A program made the translations under genes and the position numbers. DNA of 64,000 nucleotides from Roseateles koreensis (GTDB lineage: Bacteria; Pseudomonadota; Gammaproteobacteria; Burkholderiales; Burkholderiaceae_C): the NCBI RefSeq assembly GCF_028595305.1, contig NZ_JAQQXS010000011.1, forward strand, positions 1 through 64,000, read 5' to 3'. Every line of letters starts with the position of its first letter. The stretch's first letter is position 1. Shown here piece by piece: positions 25,531-37,447 of the stretch. The notes under the pieces are model-generated. The model made no database searches. It was not told the DNA's origin and was given only the letters and a program-made list of their open reading frames with translations.

Positions 25531-25868
25531 AGCCTGAGCGACGCAAGCGCATTGCCATCAAAAAATACCCTCAACTCAAGAACATCGTTTTGCCAAGGAC
25601 CCAACCATGACCCCACAACTCCAACGCCCCACCGCCGCCTTTGTCGGCGCTTGCGTCTACATCACAGGCCAGTTCGTCCGAACGGGCCTCCGTTCGGAAA
25701 TTCAACAAGAGCAAACGCAACGCCGAGCTGGTTTTGCCAAATGCAACAGGTTTGGCGCGGATTTCGCCGTTTCTCCTGGGAAGGAAAACGCAACAGCGAT
25801 CCCGAAGTACCTGGTTTCGAACTTTCAAGGGTGCGCGTAGCCTCCCTTCATTTGCCAAATCGCGCCCT
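25531..25868 (+). other. 338-bp gap without a recognised gene
   Basis: Between the PoNi-like gene and the histidine kinase stop I find no convincing gene. A 77-codon frame from ATG 25607 begins with PTAAFVGA, faintly like a YiaA/YiaB membrane protein, but the rest is not hydrophobic; it could be a decayed remnant. A hairpin CCGAACGG-4-CCGTTCGG lies at 25678-25697, without a T tract, and may separate the converging transcripts. Confidence 0.5.
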
Positions 25869-27335
25869 TCAGTCAGCGACAGCAGAAACCGGAACTTGAG
25901 CCAGAGGCAGGTGCATCTCAAACCCAGTGCAGCCATTGTCTGAGCGGACACAGATTTCACCGCCATGGGCCTCGACGATGGATTTGACGATGGCAAGCCC
26001 GAGCCCTGCGCCGTCGCCGTTGCGTTGCCTGGACGGGTCGACGCGGTAGAAACGATCAAAGAGATGCGGCAGATGTTCGGCGGCGATGGTGCCCCCGGGG
26101 TTTGACACCGTGATGATCGCCGCCGAGTGCTTCTGGCACAGCGACACGGTCACCGTCTGGCCACTGGCGGTATGACGGATGGCGTTGGACAACAGGTTGC
26201 TCAAAGCGCGCCGGAGCATCAATCGGTCACCGCGCACCGGTCGCATCTGGCCTGTGTATTTCAGTTGAACATGGCGCTCGTCGGCCCACGGTTCGAAATA
26301 CTCAAACAAGGCGGCCAACTCTGACACCATGTCTACATCAACCCAATCGGGCTTGACCAGTTGGTTGTCGGTCTGTGCCAGATACAGCATGTCGCTGATC
26401 ATCTTGGCCATGCGTTCGTACTCCTCCAAATTCGAGTAAAGCACTTCACGGTAGGCGTCCGCATCGCGGGCTTGGGACAGCAGGACCTGGGTTTGTGTTG
26501 TCAGATTGGTGATGGGGGTGCGCAATTCATGGGCGATATCGGCGGAGAAGTTGCTCAGTCGCTTGAAGTCTTGCTCGACGTGCGCCAGCATCGCGTTGAA
26601 AGAACCCGCCAAACCCGCCAACTCAATGGGGACTTTTTGGGGGTCCAACCGCAGGTCGAGCTGATTGGCTGAGATACCACGAATGCGGTCGCTCATCTCA
26701 CGCAATGGTGCATGCCCACGGTAAACCGCCAGCCAAATTGCCCCAATGGCGAACAGCCCTGCCCCAGCCATGGCCATCCAGACCGTGCGCCGAAAGCTCA
26801 CCAAAAAATGCTCATGAAAACCCGTGCCCGTGGCCACGACGAGGGTGTATTGCGGCGAGGATGCGGGCGTGCCGGGCACGCGCAACACGGCGCCTCGGTA
26901 AGACTGACCTTGTTCTTGCCAGGCCTGCAAATTTCCGGCATCTACACGGGGCATGGCAGGTTGTGTTTGTGCCAGGGCCGCCATCTCGGGGCCGGGTGTG
27001 GCAAACAGGGTGCGCCCTATGCTATCGGCCACGTGGTAGTACATGCCGTGGTGGCCGCTGACGGCACCCGCCAGTCGGTGGGCAATGTCTTGGTTGGGCG
27101 CCGCACTGGCCACAACTGCCGCGCCCACTACATCCGGCAGGCCGGACAGCACCTGCTCGACAGCATGCGCAACCACTTCAAGCTCTTCAACATCTTGCTG
27201 GATAAAGTGCTGCTCGATCGAGTGCTGGATGAGCCATCCCAAGCCCCAGAACATCAGCACGATGGCCAGGCCGATGGAAACCGTCAGGCGCAAGGCCAGG
27301 GAGCGGGGCCGGCGCCGCGCCAGGTCAAACACCAT
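25869..27335 (-). CDS. Heavy-metal sensor histidine kinase (CusS/CzcS type)
   Basis: The 488-residue membrane kinase has a helix near residues 17-37, a periplasmic sensor of about 150 residues, a second helix near 185-205, a HAMP region, HisKA with [12 protein letters not shown] (His269) and a HATPase domain with NLLSNAIRH and [11 protein letters not shown]. The layout and HisKA context match CusS/CzcS/CopS heavy-metal sensors. Its start overlaps the end of the response regulator gene by 11 bases. It is divergent from the efflux operon it presumably controls. Confidence 0.88.
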   Translation of the reverse strand: MVFDLARRRPRSLALRLTVSIGLAIVLMFWGLGWLIQHSIEQHFIQQDVEELEVVAHAVEQVLSGLPDVVGAAVVASAAPNQDIAHRLAGAVSGHHGMYYHVADSIGRTLFATPGPEMAALAQTQPAMPRVDAGNLQAWQEQGQSYRGAVLRVPGTPASSPQYTLVVATGTGFHEHFLVSFRRTVWMAMAGAGLFAIGAIWLAVYRGHAPLREMSDRIRGISANQLDLRLDPQKVPIELAGLAGSFNAMLAHVEQDFKRLSNFSADIAHELRTPITNLTTQTQVLLSQARDADAYREVLYSNLEEYERMAKMISDMLYLAQTDNQLVKPDWVDVDMVSELAALFEYFEPWADERHVQLKYTGQMRPVRGDRLMLRRALSNLLSNAIRHTASGQTVTVSLCQKHSAAIITVSNPGGTIAAEHLPHLFDRFYRVDPSRQRNGDGAGLGLAIVKSIVEAHGGEICVRSDNGCTGFEMHLPLAQVPVSAVAD

Positions 27336-28008
27336 CTGGCGCCTCCAGGCGGTAGCCCATGCCGCGCACGGTGGTGATCAGTTTGGGCTCGAACGCGTCG
27401 TCGATCTTGGCGCGCAGACGGCGGATGGCCACGTCGATGACATTGGTGTCGCTGTCAAAGTTCATGTCCCAAACCTGGGATGCAATCAGCGAGCGCGGCA
27501 AGACTTCACCTTGGCGGCGCACCAACAACTCCAGCAAGGCAAACTCTTTTCCCGTGAGGTTGATGCGCACCGCGCCGCGCATCGCCCGGCGTTTGCTCAG
27601 GTCAAGCACGAGGTCGGCCACCTGCAGCCGATCGGACTGCACGGGCGTGCTTCCCCGGCGCAGCAGCGTGCGCACGCGTGCCAGCAGTTCGGCAAAGGCA
27701 AAGGGTTTGACCAGATAGTCGTCGGCCCCCAATTCCAGGCCTTTCACGCGGTCTTCAACGCTGTCTCGGGCAGTGAGGAACAACACGGGCGTCTGTTTTC
27801 CCGCTTCGCGAAGGGATTGCAGGATGCGCCAGCCGTCCACATCGGGCAGCATCACATCCAGCACGATCAGGTCATAGGGCTCGGTCATGGCCAGGTGATG
27901 TCCGTCCAGCCCCGTGCGTGCCAGGTCGACCACAAACGCGGCTTCCATCAGCCCTTGCCTGAGGTAGTCAGCGGTCTTGCTTTCATCCTCAACAACGAGC
28001 AATTTCAC
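27325..28008 (-). CDS. Heavy-metal response regulator (CusR/CzcR type, OmpR family)
   Basis: I start at the GTG at 28008 (227 residues, the usual length of CusR), with GGGAG seven bases upstream; an earlier in-frame start adds five residues. The receiver has VVEDE at the start, phospho-acceptor Asp51 in IVLDVMLPD and Lys in DDYLVKPF. The C-terminal winged helix has [12 protein letters not shown] and [13 protein letters not shown]. On phosphorylation it should bind the box at 28106 and activate the divergent efflux operon as well as its own. Confidence 0.9.
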   Translation of the reverse strand: MKLLVVEDESKTADYLRQGLMEAAFVVDLARTGLDGHHLAMTEPYDLIVLDVMLPDVDGWRILQSLREAGKQTPVLFLTARDSVEDRVKGLELGADDYLVKPFAFAELLARVRTLLRRGSTPVQSDRLQVADLVLDLSKRRAMRGAVRINLTGKEFALLELLVRRQGEVLPRSLIASQVWDMNFDSDTNVIDVAIRRLRAKIDDAFEPKLITTVRGMGYRLEAPDGV

Positions 28009-28105
28009 CAGGGAACTCCCACACACAACAGATAGACGACATGCAAATCACCGAAGCGGACATCGCACTGTAGCCAACGGCGGCTGTCTGACAGATGAGG
28101 TGCGC

Positions 28106-28121
28106 ATTACAACATTGTCAT
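28106..28121 (+). promoter_or_regulatory. CusR/CopR-type binding box
   Basis: ATTACAACATTGTCAT matches the inverted-repeat box ATGACAA-N2-TTGTCAT recognised by CusR/CopR regulators, with one mismatch. It lies between the divergent regulator and efflux genes, about 90 bases from each start. Confidence 0.65.
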
Positions 28122-28209
28122 GTTTGGGTCACCCGATTGTTGGGTGCGCTTGTGCATGATCGTGGCATTCCAAAATGGGATCAGTGAAAGAACGGCGGAA
28201 GAACGCGAC

Positions 28210-29427
28210 ATGGTGAGCAAGCGTAGACAGGCCCGAGCCGGATGGGTGACCGGCATTTTTCTCGGCCTGATGGCCGGGCCGCCGGTATTGGCGCAGACCC
28301 TCGCCCACGCGCTGGATGCCGCATGGGCTCGCTCGCCGCAGGCGGCTGCCTTGACTGCCCGACAAGCCGAGACACAGGCCGGTCTGGAGCTGGCCCGCGG
28401 CTTGACGCCCGGGCCTGCGTCCGTTTCCCTCAACCACTTGAACGACCGGCTCACCCAGAACATTGGCCGTCGGGAATGGGAGTTCGAGGTCGCCACGCCG
28501 CTTTGGTTGCCGGGACAAAGGCCCGCTCGCGAGTCCCTGGCAGAAAAGGTTTCAGTCGAATTGGAGGCCAGAACTGCGAGCCTGAAGTTGCAGTTGGCCG
28601 CCGACGTACGTGAAGCTTGGTGGCGGGTAGCCGCAGCACGCGACACCGCTGACTTGGCCCACCAGCGTTTGGACACCGCGCAGGCGCTGGAAAGCAGCAT
28701 CCTGCGCCGATTCAAGGCCGGCGACCTCGCCCGCATGGACGCCAATCTGATCCAGACCGAGCGGCTGGCCGCCCAGGCCGAGGTGCTGGATGCCGATAGC
28801 GGCCTGCAGCAGGCGACGCAAGCCTATCGAGTTTTGACGGGCGCAGATGCACCGGCCTTGCTCCCGGCAGAACTGGCACAAACGCAAGGCGCGGTGGCCA
28901 ATCATCCCCAAGTTCGAGCCTTGCAGGCCACCACAGCGGTGGCGCAAAGCCGACTGGCCGTGGTGGACGCCAGCCACCGCGATGCCCCCGAGCTGGCCGT
29001 GCGATGGACCCAACAACGCAGCGGCGACATGACGTCATCTGACCAGGCCGTGGGGGTGAAGCTGACGATTCCGCTGTCCTTTGGCGCTCGGATGCGTCAA
29101 GACAGCGCCGCAGCCCGGGCCGATCTTGTGCAGGCAGAGACCGAGTTGACCCTGGCTCAAACCCGCACGCAGCAAGAGCTGCTCAGGGCCCAAAGCGAGT
29201 TGGATATTGCCCAGCGCCAATGGGCTCTGGCGCAAGAGCGTCAGGCCTTGACCACCGACAACCTGACGCTGGCACAGCGATCCTTCGCCTTGGGTGAATC
29301 CGATCTGCCCAGCTTGTTGCGCGCCCGTGCCGCATCGCATGAAGCCTTGGCCTGGTTCAAACACCAAGAGACGGCTCGCGCGCTGGCGCAGTCTCGACTT
29401 CTTCAAGCCCAAGGGATGTTGCCTTGA
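28210..29427 (+). CDS. TolC-family outer membrane efflux channel (CusC/CzcC-like)
   Basis: I start at ATG 28210, preceded by GGAAGAA, since a signal peptide (GWVTGIFLGLMAGPPVLAQ) then lies at the N-terminus; earlier in-frame starts put extra residues before it. The 405-residue protein has the two OEP repeats with long amphipathic helices (ALTARQAETQAGLELARG; the later LTLAQTRTQQELLRAQSELD). As the outer membrane channel it would complete a tripartite pump with the adaptor at 30052 and the RND protein at 31264. It overlaps the next gene by ATGA-type coupling (29424-29427). Confidence 0.85.
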   Translation: MVSKRRQARAGWVTGIFLGLMAGPPVLAQTLAHALDAAWARSPQAAALTARQAETQAGLELARGLTPGPASVSLNHLNDRLTQNIGRREWEFEVATPLWLPGQRPARESLAEKVSVELEARTASLKLQLAADVREAWWRVAAARDTADLAHQRLDTAQALESSILRRFKAGDLARMDANLIQTERLAAQAEVLDADSGLQQATQAYRVLTGADAPALLPAELAQTQGAVANHPQVRALQATTAVAQSRLAVVDASHRDAPELAVRWTQQRSGDMTSSDQAVGVKLTIPLSFGARMRQDSAAARADLVQAETELTLAQTRTQQELLRAQSELDIAQRQWALAQERQALTTDNLTLAQRSFALGESDLPSLLRARAASHEALAWFKHQETARALAQSRLLQAQGMLP

Positions 29428-30032
29428 AAAAAATCTTGATCGCCGGTGTGCTCGCAGGGGGCGTGCTTGCCACATCGTTGACATGGGCTCATGGCGGCGA
29501 GGACCATGGTGAACATGTGACCGCACCCGCCCAACGGGGACTGGCGCCACGCGCTACCGCGCAGACCGATGACTTCGAGTTGGTGCTGGTGTTAACAGGT
29601 ACTCAGGCTACCGCCGAAGCCGGGAGTGCCCCCCCTCACCCTAACCCCGACCCTAGCCCTGACCCTAACTCACCACCCGTGCTGACCCTGTACCTGGATC
29701 GCTTTGCCACCAACGCGCCTGTTGACGGTGCCACGGTGGAGGTGGAAAGCGGTGCCTTCAAGGCCGTGGCCAAGCCGGTGGCGCCGGGTGTGTACGCCGT
29801 TGCCGGGCAACCCTTTGCCAAGCCGGGGCGCTATCCGCTGACCGTTTCTGTGCAGACCAGCGACGCCGCAGACCTGCTCGACGCCACGCTGCAGTACGAA
29901 GCGCCCCCGTCAGCGGTAGCTGTACCGGCCACTGCCCTGCCCTGGCGCAAATTTGCGGGCTGGGCAATTGGCTCGGCCCTGATGCTGATTTTCAGCGCAG
30001 GGGTGTGGCGCCATCGCCCAGCCCGTGCCTGA
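29424..30032 (+). CDS. Exported, membrane-anchored accessory protein of the metal efflux operon
   Basis: The 202-residue protein has a signal peptide ending TSLTWAHGG and a His-rich start (HGGEDHGEH), then a small beta domain (LTLYLDRFATNAPVDGATVE; KPGRYPLTVSVQT) and a C-terminal helix (FAGWAIGSALMLIFSAGVW). It resembles the FixH/Ig-like modules found beside heavy-metal RND pumps. Residues about 70-85 are a Pro-Asn-Pro-Asp-Pro-Ser linker encoded by hexamer-like repeats (CCCTAA, CCCGAC, CCCTAG, CCCTGA). A periplasmic metal-binding role is plausible from the His motif; the exact function is unknown. Confidence 0.6.
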   Translation: MKKILIAGVLAGGVLATSLTWAHGGEDHGEHVTAPAQRGLAPRATAQTDDFELVLVLTGTQATAEAGSAPPHPNPDPSPDPNSPPVLTLYLDRFATNAPVDGATVEVESGAFKAVAKPVAPGVYAVAGQPFAKPGRYPLTVSVQTSDAADLLDATLQYEAPPSAVAVPATALPWRKFAGWAIGSALMLIFSAGVWRHRPARA

Positions 30033-30051
30033 TCGTTTGAAGAATGAGCTC

Positions 30052-31203
30052 ATGAAAACGTCTCTCACTTACGCCGTACTGGTCAGCTTGGCCACCGCAG
30101 TAGCCACAACCGCAACATGGGCACACGGCGATGAAAGCCACGGCGATGCCAAGCCAAAGACGCAAACCATGGCGCAGCCCGCGGCAGCTACGGTGCCCTC
30201 CACCGATATCAGTGCTCCGCAACGCCAGCCCGACGGCAGCCTGTGGGTGCCCAAGGCCGTACAGCATCGGCTCGGCATTCAAACGCTGCTGGCGCAGACT
30301 CAAAGCCATGCGCTGGCCGTTGAATTGAATGGCCGCGTGCTGCCAGATCCAAATGCGGGCGGGCGTGTGCAGGCTTCGCAGGGCGGCCGTATCGAGGCCG
30401 GTCCTCAGGGCTTGCCGATGCTGGGGCAAACCGTACGCAAGGGGCAGGTACTGGCCTATTTGCGTCCCGCCACAAGCAGTTTGGACCGGGGCAATCAACA
30501 ATCGGCGCTGGCTGAACTGGAGGCACAAGATGCAGTGGCCGAGCGCAAGCTCGCTCGCTATGAGCAGTTGGAGGGCGTGGTGCCGCAAAAGGACATTGAG
30601 GCGGCCCGGTACGAGCGGGATGCCCTCAAAAAGCGCCGCGCCGCCATCAGTGCCAGCGTGAATGCGCCGGAGGCGCTGGTGTCTCCGGTCAGCGGCATGG
30701 TGGCGGCCTCCGGTGTGGTCATCGGCCAGGTGGTTGATGCCAAAGACGTGCTCTTTGAGGTGGTCAACCCCAAGCAATTGGTGGTCGAGGCCCTGGCCTA
30801 TGACGCGGCGCTCACCCAGGGTCTGGGCCAGGCCAGCGCCGCCCTGCCCGGTGGGGCGATGGCCTTGCAGTTCATTGGCGGTGGACGGCAACTGCGCGAC
30901 CAGGCCATCCCCTTGCTGTTTCGCGTGACCCGTACCGATGTGCCGGTGGCCATCGGGCAAACGCTCAAGGTCACGGCCCAAACATCGCAAACCGCGCAAG
31001 GCGTCGCCGTGCCCCAAGCGGCACTGAGCCGCAACGCGGCGGGCGACGCCGTGGTCTGGCTGCACACGGGGCCTGAGCGCTTTGCCGCCAAGGTCGTACG
31101 CACCCAGCCGCTGGACGCACGCACGGTGGTCGTGACATCAGGCTTGAGCGAGCACGATCGCGTCGTGACCCAGGGCGCCAGCTTGCTGGCCCAGGTGCGT
31201 TGA
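30052..31203 (+). CDS. RND periplasmic adaptor (CusB/CzcB-like)
   Basis: I use ATG 30052 (383 residues), which places a signal peptide (LTYAVLVSLATAVATTATWA) at the start and a His-rich mature end (HGDESHGD); an earlier in-frame start is possible. The barrel-sandwich halves are seen as GGRIEAGPQGLPMLGQTVRKG with KGQVLAYLRP, and PEALVSPVSGMVAASGVVIGQ; between them is a coiled-coil hairpin (AELEAQDAVAERKLARYEQL). It bridges the channel and the pump. Three 14-bp repeats start at its stop codon. Confidence 0.85.
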   Translation: MKTSLTYAVLVSLATAVATTATWAHGDESHGDAKPKTQTMAQPAAATVPSTDISAPQRQPDGSLWVPKAVQHRLGIQTLLAQTQSHALAVELNGRVLPDPNAGGRVQASQGGRIEAGPQGLPMLGQTVRKGQVLAYLRPATSSLDRGNQQSALAELEAQDAVAERKLARYEQLEGVVPQKDIEAARYERDALKKRRAAISASVNAPEALVSPVSGMVAASGVVIGQVVDAKDVLFEVVNPKQLVVEALAYDAALTQGLGQASAALPGGAMALQFIGGGRQLRDQAIPLLFRVTRTDVPVAIGQTLKVTAQTSQTAQGVAVPQAALSRNAAGDAVVWLHTGPERFAAKVVRTQPLDARTVVVTSGLSEHDRVVTQGASLLAQVR

Positions 31204-31231
31204 ACTTAGTGCGTTGAGCCAAGTGCGTTAA
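31195..31231 (+). repeat. Three 14-bp tandem repeats across the adaptor stop codon
   Basis: GTGCGTTGA recurs at 31195, 31209 and (as GTGCGTTAA) 31223, a 14-bp period. The first copy contains the adaptor stop codon. Confidence 0.75.
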
Positions 31232-31263
31232 TCCACCAAGCAACAAAAATACAAGAGACTGCC

Positions 31264-34200
31264 GTGTTTGATTTCTTGATTCATCACAGCCTCAAGCAGC
31301 GCTTGATCGTGCTGATCGTCTCCCTGCTTCTGGTGCTCTACGGCGTGCTGACCGTGCGCCAGATGCCGGTGGATGTTTTCCCCGACCTCAACAAGCCCAC
31401 CGTCACCCTGTTGACCGAAGCCGGCGGCATGGCCCCCGAAGAGGTGGAGCAATTGGTGACCTTGCCCGTTGAGTCCAGCATGAACGGCATGCCGGGCGTA
31501 ACGCGGGTGCGCTCGGTCTCCGGCGTTGGATTGTCGGTGGTCAACGTCGAGTTTGACTGGGGCTCTGACATCTACCGCAATCGTCAGCAGGTCAGTGAGC
31601 GGCTAAACCTGGTGCGTGACCAGTTGCCTCCCGGTGCTGTGCCGCAGTTGGGCCCAATCTCCTCCATCATGGGTGAGATCCTGCTGATCGCCCTGCCTGC
31701 CGATCCGGAAAAAGTGAGCCCGATGCAGGTGCGCGAGTATGCCGACTGGGTGATGCGGCCCCGCTTGCTGACCATCCCGGGTGTGGCCCAGGTGATACCG
31801 ATGGGCGGTGAGGTTAGGCAATACCGGGTCGAGCTCAAACCGGAGCAACTGATGGCCTTGGGGGTGGAGCGAGAAAAGCTCGCCGCGGCCTTGCAGGACT
31901 TTGGCGCAAATACCAGCGGTGGCTTTCTGGAGGCCCACGGGCGCGAGTATTTGATTCGCCAGATCGGGCGCACCAGCCGCATCGAAGACCTGCAAAACCT
32001 CGTGGTCACGGTGCGCAACGGCCAAACCATTTTGCTCAAGCAATTGGCGGACGTGAAGATCGCTGCGGCCACCAAGCGCGGGGATGCCAGCTACAAGGGC
32101 AAGCCCGCCGTCATCTTGTCGGTACAAAAGCAGCCCGGCGCCGACAGCGTGACCGTCACCCGTGAGGTCGAAAAAGTCATGGGCGACTTGGCCGAAGCCC
32201 GTCCGCAGGGGTTGGCAGCGCCGCAGTTCTTGTTCAAGCAAGCAGACTTCATTGAGCACTCGGTGAGCAACGTTGAAGAGGCGTTGCGCGACGGCGCCAT
32301 TCTGGTGGCTGTCGTGCTTTTCATGTTCTTGCTCAATGTGCGCACCACCGTCATCTCGCTGATGGCCATCCCCCTGTCGCTGCTGGTGACCGCGCAGGTG
32401 TTTCATGCCATGGGCCTGTCGATCAACACCATGACCTTGGGCGGCCTGGCCATTGCCATTGGCGAGTTGGTGGATGACGCAGTGGTGGGTGTCGAGAACG
32501 TGCTGCGCCGCTTGCGACTCAACCAGGGCCTGCCCTCGCCGCGCCCAGTGATCGAGGTTATCGCACACGCCACCTTGGAGGTGCGCTCGGCCATTGTGTA
32601 CGCCACGTTAATCATCGTGCTGGTGTTCGCCCCCCTGTTCGTGTTGCCGGGCATCGAGGGTCGGCTGTTCACCCCCTTGGGTTGGGCTTACATCGTGTCC
32701 ATTCTGGCCAGCATGCTGGTGTCGATCACGCTCACGCCGGTGATGGCGTACTACCTGCTGCCCAAACTCAAGCTGCAGGAGCATGGCGACAGCCCGCTGG
32801 TGCGCTGGCTCAAGCGCGGCGACACGCGCTTGTTGAATTGGTCCTTCCAGCACAGCCGCGTGTTGCTGCTGATAGCCGGCGCAGCGGTCACCGTGGCGGC
32901 TACCTCCCTGGCCTGGATGCCGCGCGCCTTCTTGCCACCCTTCAACGAGGGCACGCTCACGGTCAGTCTGCTGCTCAACCCCGGCACCTCTCTGGCAGAG
33001 TCCAATCGCATCGGCACCCTGGCCGAGCAAATCGTGGCCAGCGTGTCCGAAGTGACGCAGGTGGGCCGCCGCACCGGCCGTGCTGAGCTAGATGAACATG
33101 CCGAAGGCGTGCACTCCTCCGAGATGGACGTCGACCTCAAACCCTCGGCCCGCTCGCGGGAAGAAATCATTGCCGACTTGCGCCGCCGCTTGGCGGTGCT
33201 GCCCGCCGCGAGCAATGTGGGGCAGCCCATCTCGCACCGCCTGGACCACCTCTTGTCCGGTGTGCGCGCCCAGATTGCACTGAAGATTTACGGTGACGAT
33301 CTGGACACCTTGCGAAGCTTGGCGGGCGACTTGCAATCGCGCCTTGGCCACATCCCCGGCGTGACCGACCTGCAGGTCGAAAAGCAGGTGCTGATCCCCC
33401 AAATCAAGATTCGCATCGACTATGACCAGGCCGCCCGCCTGGGTGTGGCGCCAGGCCATTTGCTGCGCTCGTTGCAGGAAATGATCGAGGGCGAGCGCAT
33501 CACCCAAATCGTGGACGGCAACCGGCGCTTTGACCTGCTGGTGCGCCTGCCCGACAAGCAGCGTGGCGCCACCGATCTGGCCCAGCTGCTGGTTGAAACG
33601 CCCACGGGTCGGGTGCCGCTGTCCCAACTGGCGCAAATCGAGGAGGCCGATGGCCCCAACCAGATCAACCGTGAAAACGCCCGCCGGCGCATCATCATCT
33701 CGGCCAACACCGATGGCACCGACATGGCCTGGGTGGTGAAAGCCATCCGCAACGAAATTGCGGCCACGCCTTTGCCCGAGGGCTACTTCACCGCGCTAGA
33801 GGGGCAATTCCAGGCCCAGGAACAGGCGGCTCGGCTCATGGCGCTGCTGGCCAGCATCTCTCTGGTGTTGATTTTCATGGTGCTGTACAGCCGCTACCGC
33901 TCTGCGGTGCTAGCCGCCATCATCATGGGCAACATTCCGCTGGCCCTGGTCGGCAGTGTCCTGGCCTTGTGGATATCGGGCCAGGCCCTCTCGGTTGCCG
34001 CATGGGTGGGCTTCATCACCCTGACGGGCATAGCCACCCGCAACGGCATCCTCAAGATCAGCCACTACATCAACCTGTGTGCGCTGGAGGGCGAGCAATT
34101 CGGCCAGCCCATGATCGTGCGCGGCTCGCTTGAACGCCTCACGCCCGTGCTGATGACGGCCCTGGTGGCCGCGTTTGCCCTGGTGCCGCTCCTGATGTCG

Positions 34201-34368
34201 GCCAACGCGCCGGGCAAAGAGGTGCTGCACCCCGTGGCCGTGGTGATCTTTGGCGGCCTGATCAGCTCGACCGTGTTGGACACGGTGCTCACCCCCTTGA
34301 TGTTTGGGCTCTGGGGGCGCAAGCCGCTGGCGCGTCTGTTGTGCGCCCACGCGGGCGAGAGCTTCTGA
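31264..34368 (+). CDS. HME-type RND heavy-metal efflux pump (CusA/CzcA family)
   Basis: A GTG start gives 1034 residues, the right length for an HME-RND protein. The opening FLIHHSLKQRLIVLIVSLLL and VDVFPDLNKPTV, the MPGVTRVRSVSGVGLSVVNV porter segment, and LGGLAIAIGELVDDAVVGVE in the fourth helix are diagnostic of the family. The charged helix-four motif (GELVDDAVVGVEN) is neither the typical Cu/Ag form (GAMVDAAIVMIEN) nor clearly the Zn/Co/Cd form, so the metal is left open. It uses the proton gradient to export metal through the adaptor and channel encoded upstream. The 60-bp gap before it holds the 14-bp repeats. Confidence 0.9.
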   Translation: MFDFLIHHSLKQRLIVLIVSLLLVLYGVLTVRQMPVDVFPDLNKPTVTLLTEAGGMAPEEVEQLVTLPVESSMNGMPGVTRVRSVSGVGLSVVNVEFDWGSDIYRNRQQVSERLNLVRDQLPPGAVPQLGPISSIMGEILLIALPADPEKVSPMQVREYADWVMRPRLLTIPGVAQVIPMGGEVRQYRVELKPEQLMALGVEREKLAAALQDFGANTSGGFLEAHGREYLIRQIGRTSRIEDLQNLVVTVRNGQTILLKQLADVKIAAATKRGDASYKGKPAVILSVQKQPGADSVTVTREVEKVMGDLAEARPQGLAAPQFLFKQADFIEHSVSNVEEALRDGAILVAVVLFMFLLNVRTTVISLMAIPLSLLVTAQVFHAMGLSINTMTLGGLAIAIGELVDDAVVGVENVLRRLRLNQGLPSPRPVIEVIAHATLEVRSAIVYATLIIVLVFAPLFVLPGIEGRLFTPLGWAYIVSILASMLVSITLTPVMAYYLLPKLKLQEHGDSPLVRWLKRGDTRLLNWSFQHSRVLLLIAGAAVTVAATSLAWMPRAFLPPFNEGTLTVSLLLNPGTSLAESNRIGTLAEQIVASVSEVTQVGRRTGRAELDEHAEGVHSSEMDVDLKPSARSREEIIADLRRRLAVLPAASNVGQPISHRLDHLLSGVRAQIALKIYGDDLDTLRSLAGDLQSRLGHIPGVTDLQVEKQVLIPQIKIRIDYDQAARLGVAPGHLLRSLQEMIEGERITQIVDGNRRFDLLVRLPDKQRGATDLAQLLVETPTGRVPLSQLAQIEEADGPNQINRENARRRIIISANTDGTDMAWVVKAIRNEIAATPLPEGYFTALEGQFQAQEQAARLMALLASISLVLIFMVLYSRYRSAVLAAIIMGNIPLALVGSVLALWISGQALSVAAWVGFITLTGIATRNGILKISHYINLCALEGEQFGQPMIVRGSLERLTPVLMTALVAAFALVPLLMSANAPGKEVLHPVAVVIFGGLISSTVLDTVLTPLMFGLWGRKPLARLLCAHAGESF

Positions 34369-34415
34369 CCGCATTGAAGCCAACGCAATTCTTGAAATTC
34401 AAAAAGGAATTCACC

Positions 34416-34871
34416 ATGAAAACCATCAAAACCCTGGCCCTGGCTGCAGGCTTGATCTTGGGCTTGACGCCTTTGTCCCACGCGCATGACGACGCTTACC
34501 TGGACACGCAGACAGCACCGCATGGCGGCCAGTTGCGCATGGCGGCGGGTAGCCACTATGAACTGGTGGTGGTCAAAGACAGCACGGGCGCCAAGGACAA
34601 GCCCCTCGTGATCTATGTGACTGACCACGCCGGCACCAAAATTCCGACCGCGGGCGCATCCGGCTCGATCACCCTGCTGTCAGGCAAGACCAAAGTCAGC
34701 GCCGCGCTGACACCCGATGGCGACAACAAGCTAACGGGCCACGCGGTTTATGCCTCTACCCCCGATTTGAAGGCCGTGGTGAAGGTGAAACTGGCCGGGC
34801 AAGACGAGCAGCAGGCGCGCTTCACGCCATTGGCAACTCAGGCGACGAGCCATGAGGATCACAAGCATTGA
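34416..34871 (+). CDS. Small exported protein at the end of the metal efflux operon
   Basis: I start at ATG 34416, preceded by AAAAAGGAATT, giving 151 residues with a signal peptide (KTLALAAGLILGLTPLSHA). The mature part begins HDDAYLDTQTAPHGGQLRM and ends with His-rich HEDHKH; a beta domain lies between (YELVVVKDSTG; KPLVIYVTDHAGTKI). It is probably a periplasmic metal-binding helper, since His-rich termini also occur in its two operon neighbours. I do not recognise a named family. Confidence 0.6.
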   Translation: MKTIKTLALAAGLILGLTPLSHAHDDAYLDTQTAPHGGQLRMAAGSHYELVVVKDSTGAKDKPLVIYVTDHAGTKIPTAGASGSITLLSGKTKVSAALTPDGDNKLTGHAVYASTPDLKAVVKVKLAGQDEQQARFTPLATQATSHEDHKH

Positions 34872-34933
34872 GATGCCCCGCTCAGCGCCCTCGCGGGTCG
34901 CTTTTGATCCGTTAGCACCAACAAATTCAACGC

Positions 34934-37436
<2,503 letters not shown>

Positions 37437-37447
37437 GGAATTCCACC

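Noticed and set aside
25607-25840. A 77-codon frame after the PoNi-like gene
   Set aside because: The first residues faintly resemble YiaA, but the remainder is not hydrophobic and the ribosome-binding site is poor; too weak to call.
31264-34368. Naming the pump CusA or CzcA outright
   Set aside because: The helix-four motif fits neither subgroup clearly, so substrate is left open.
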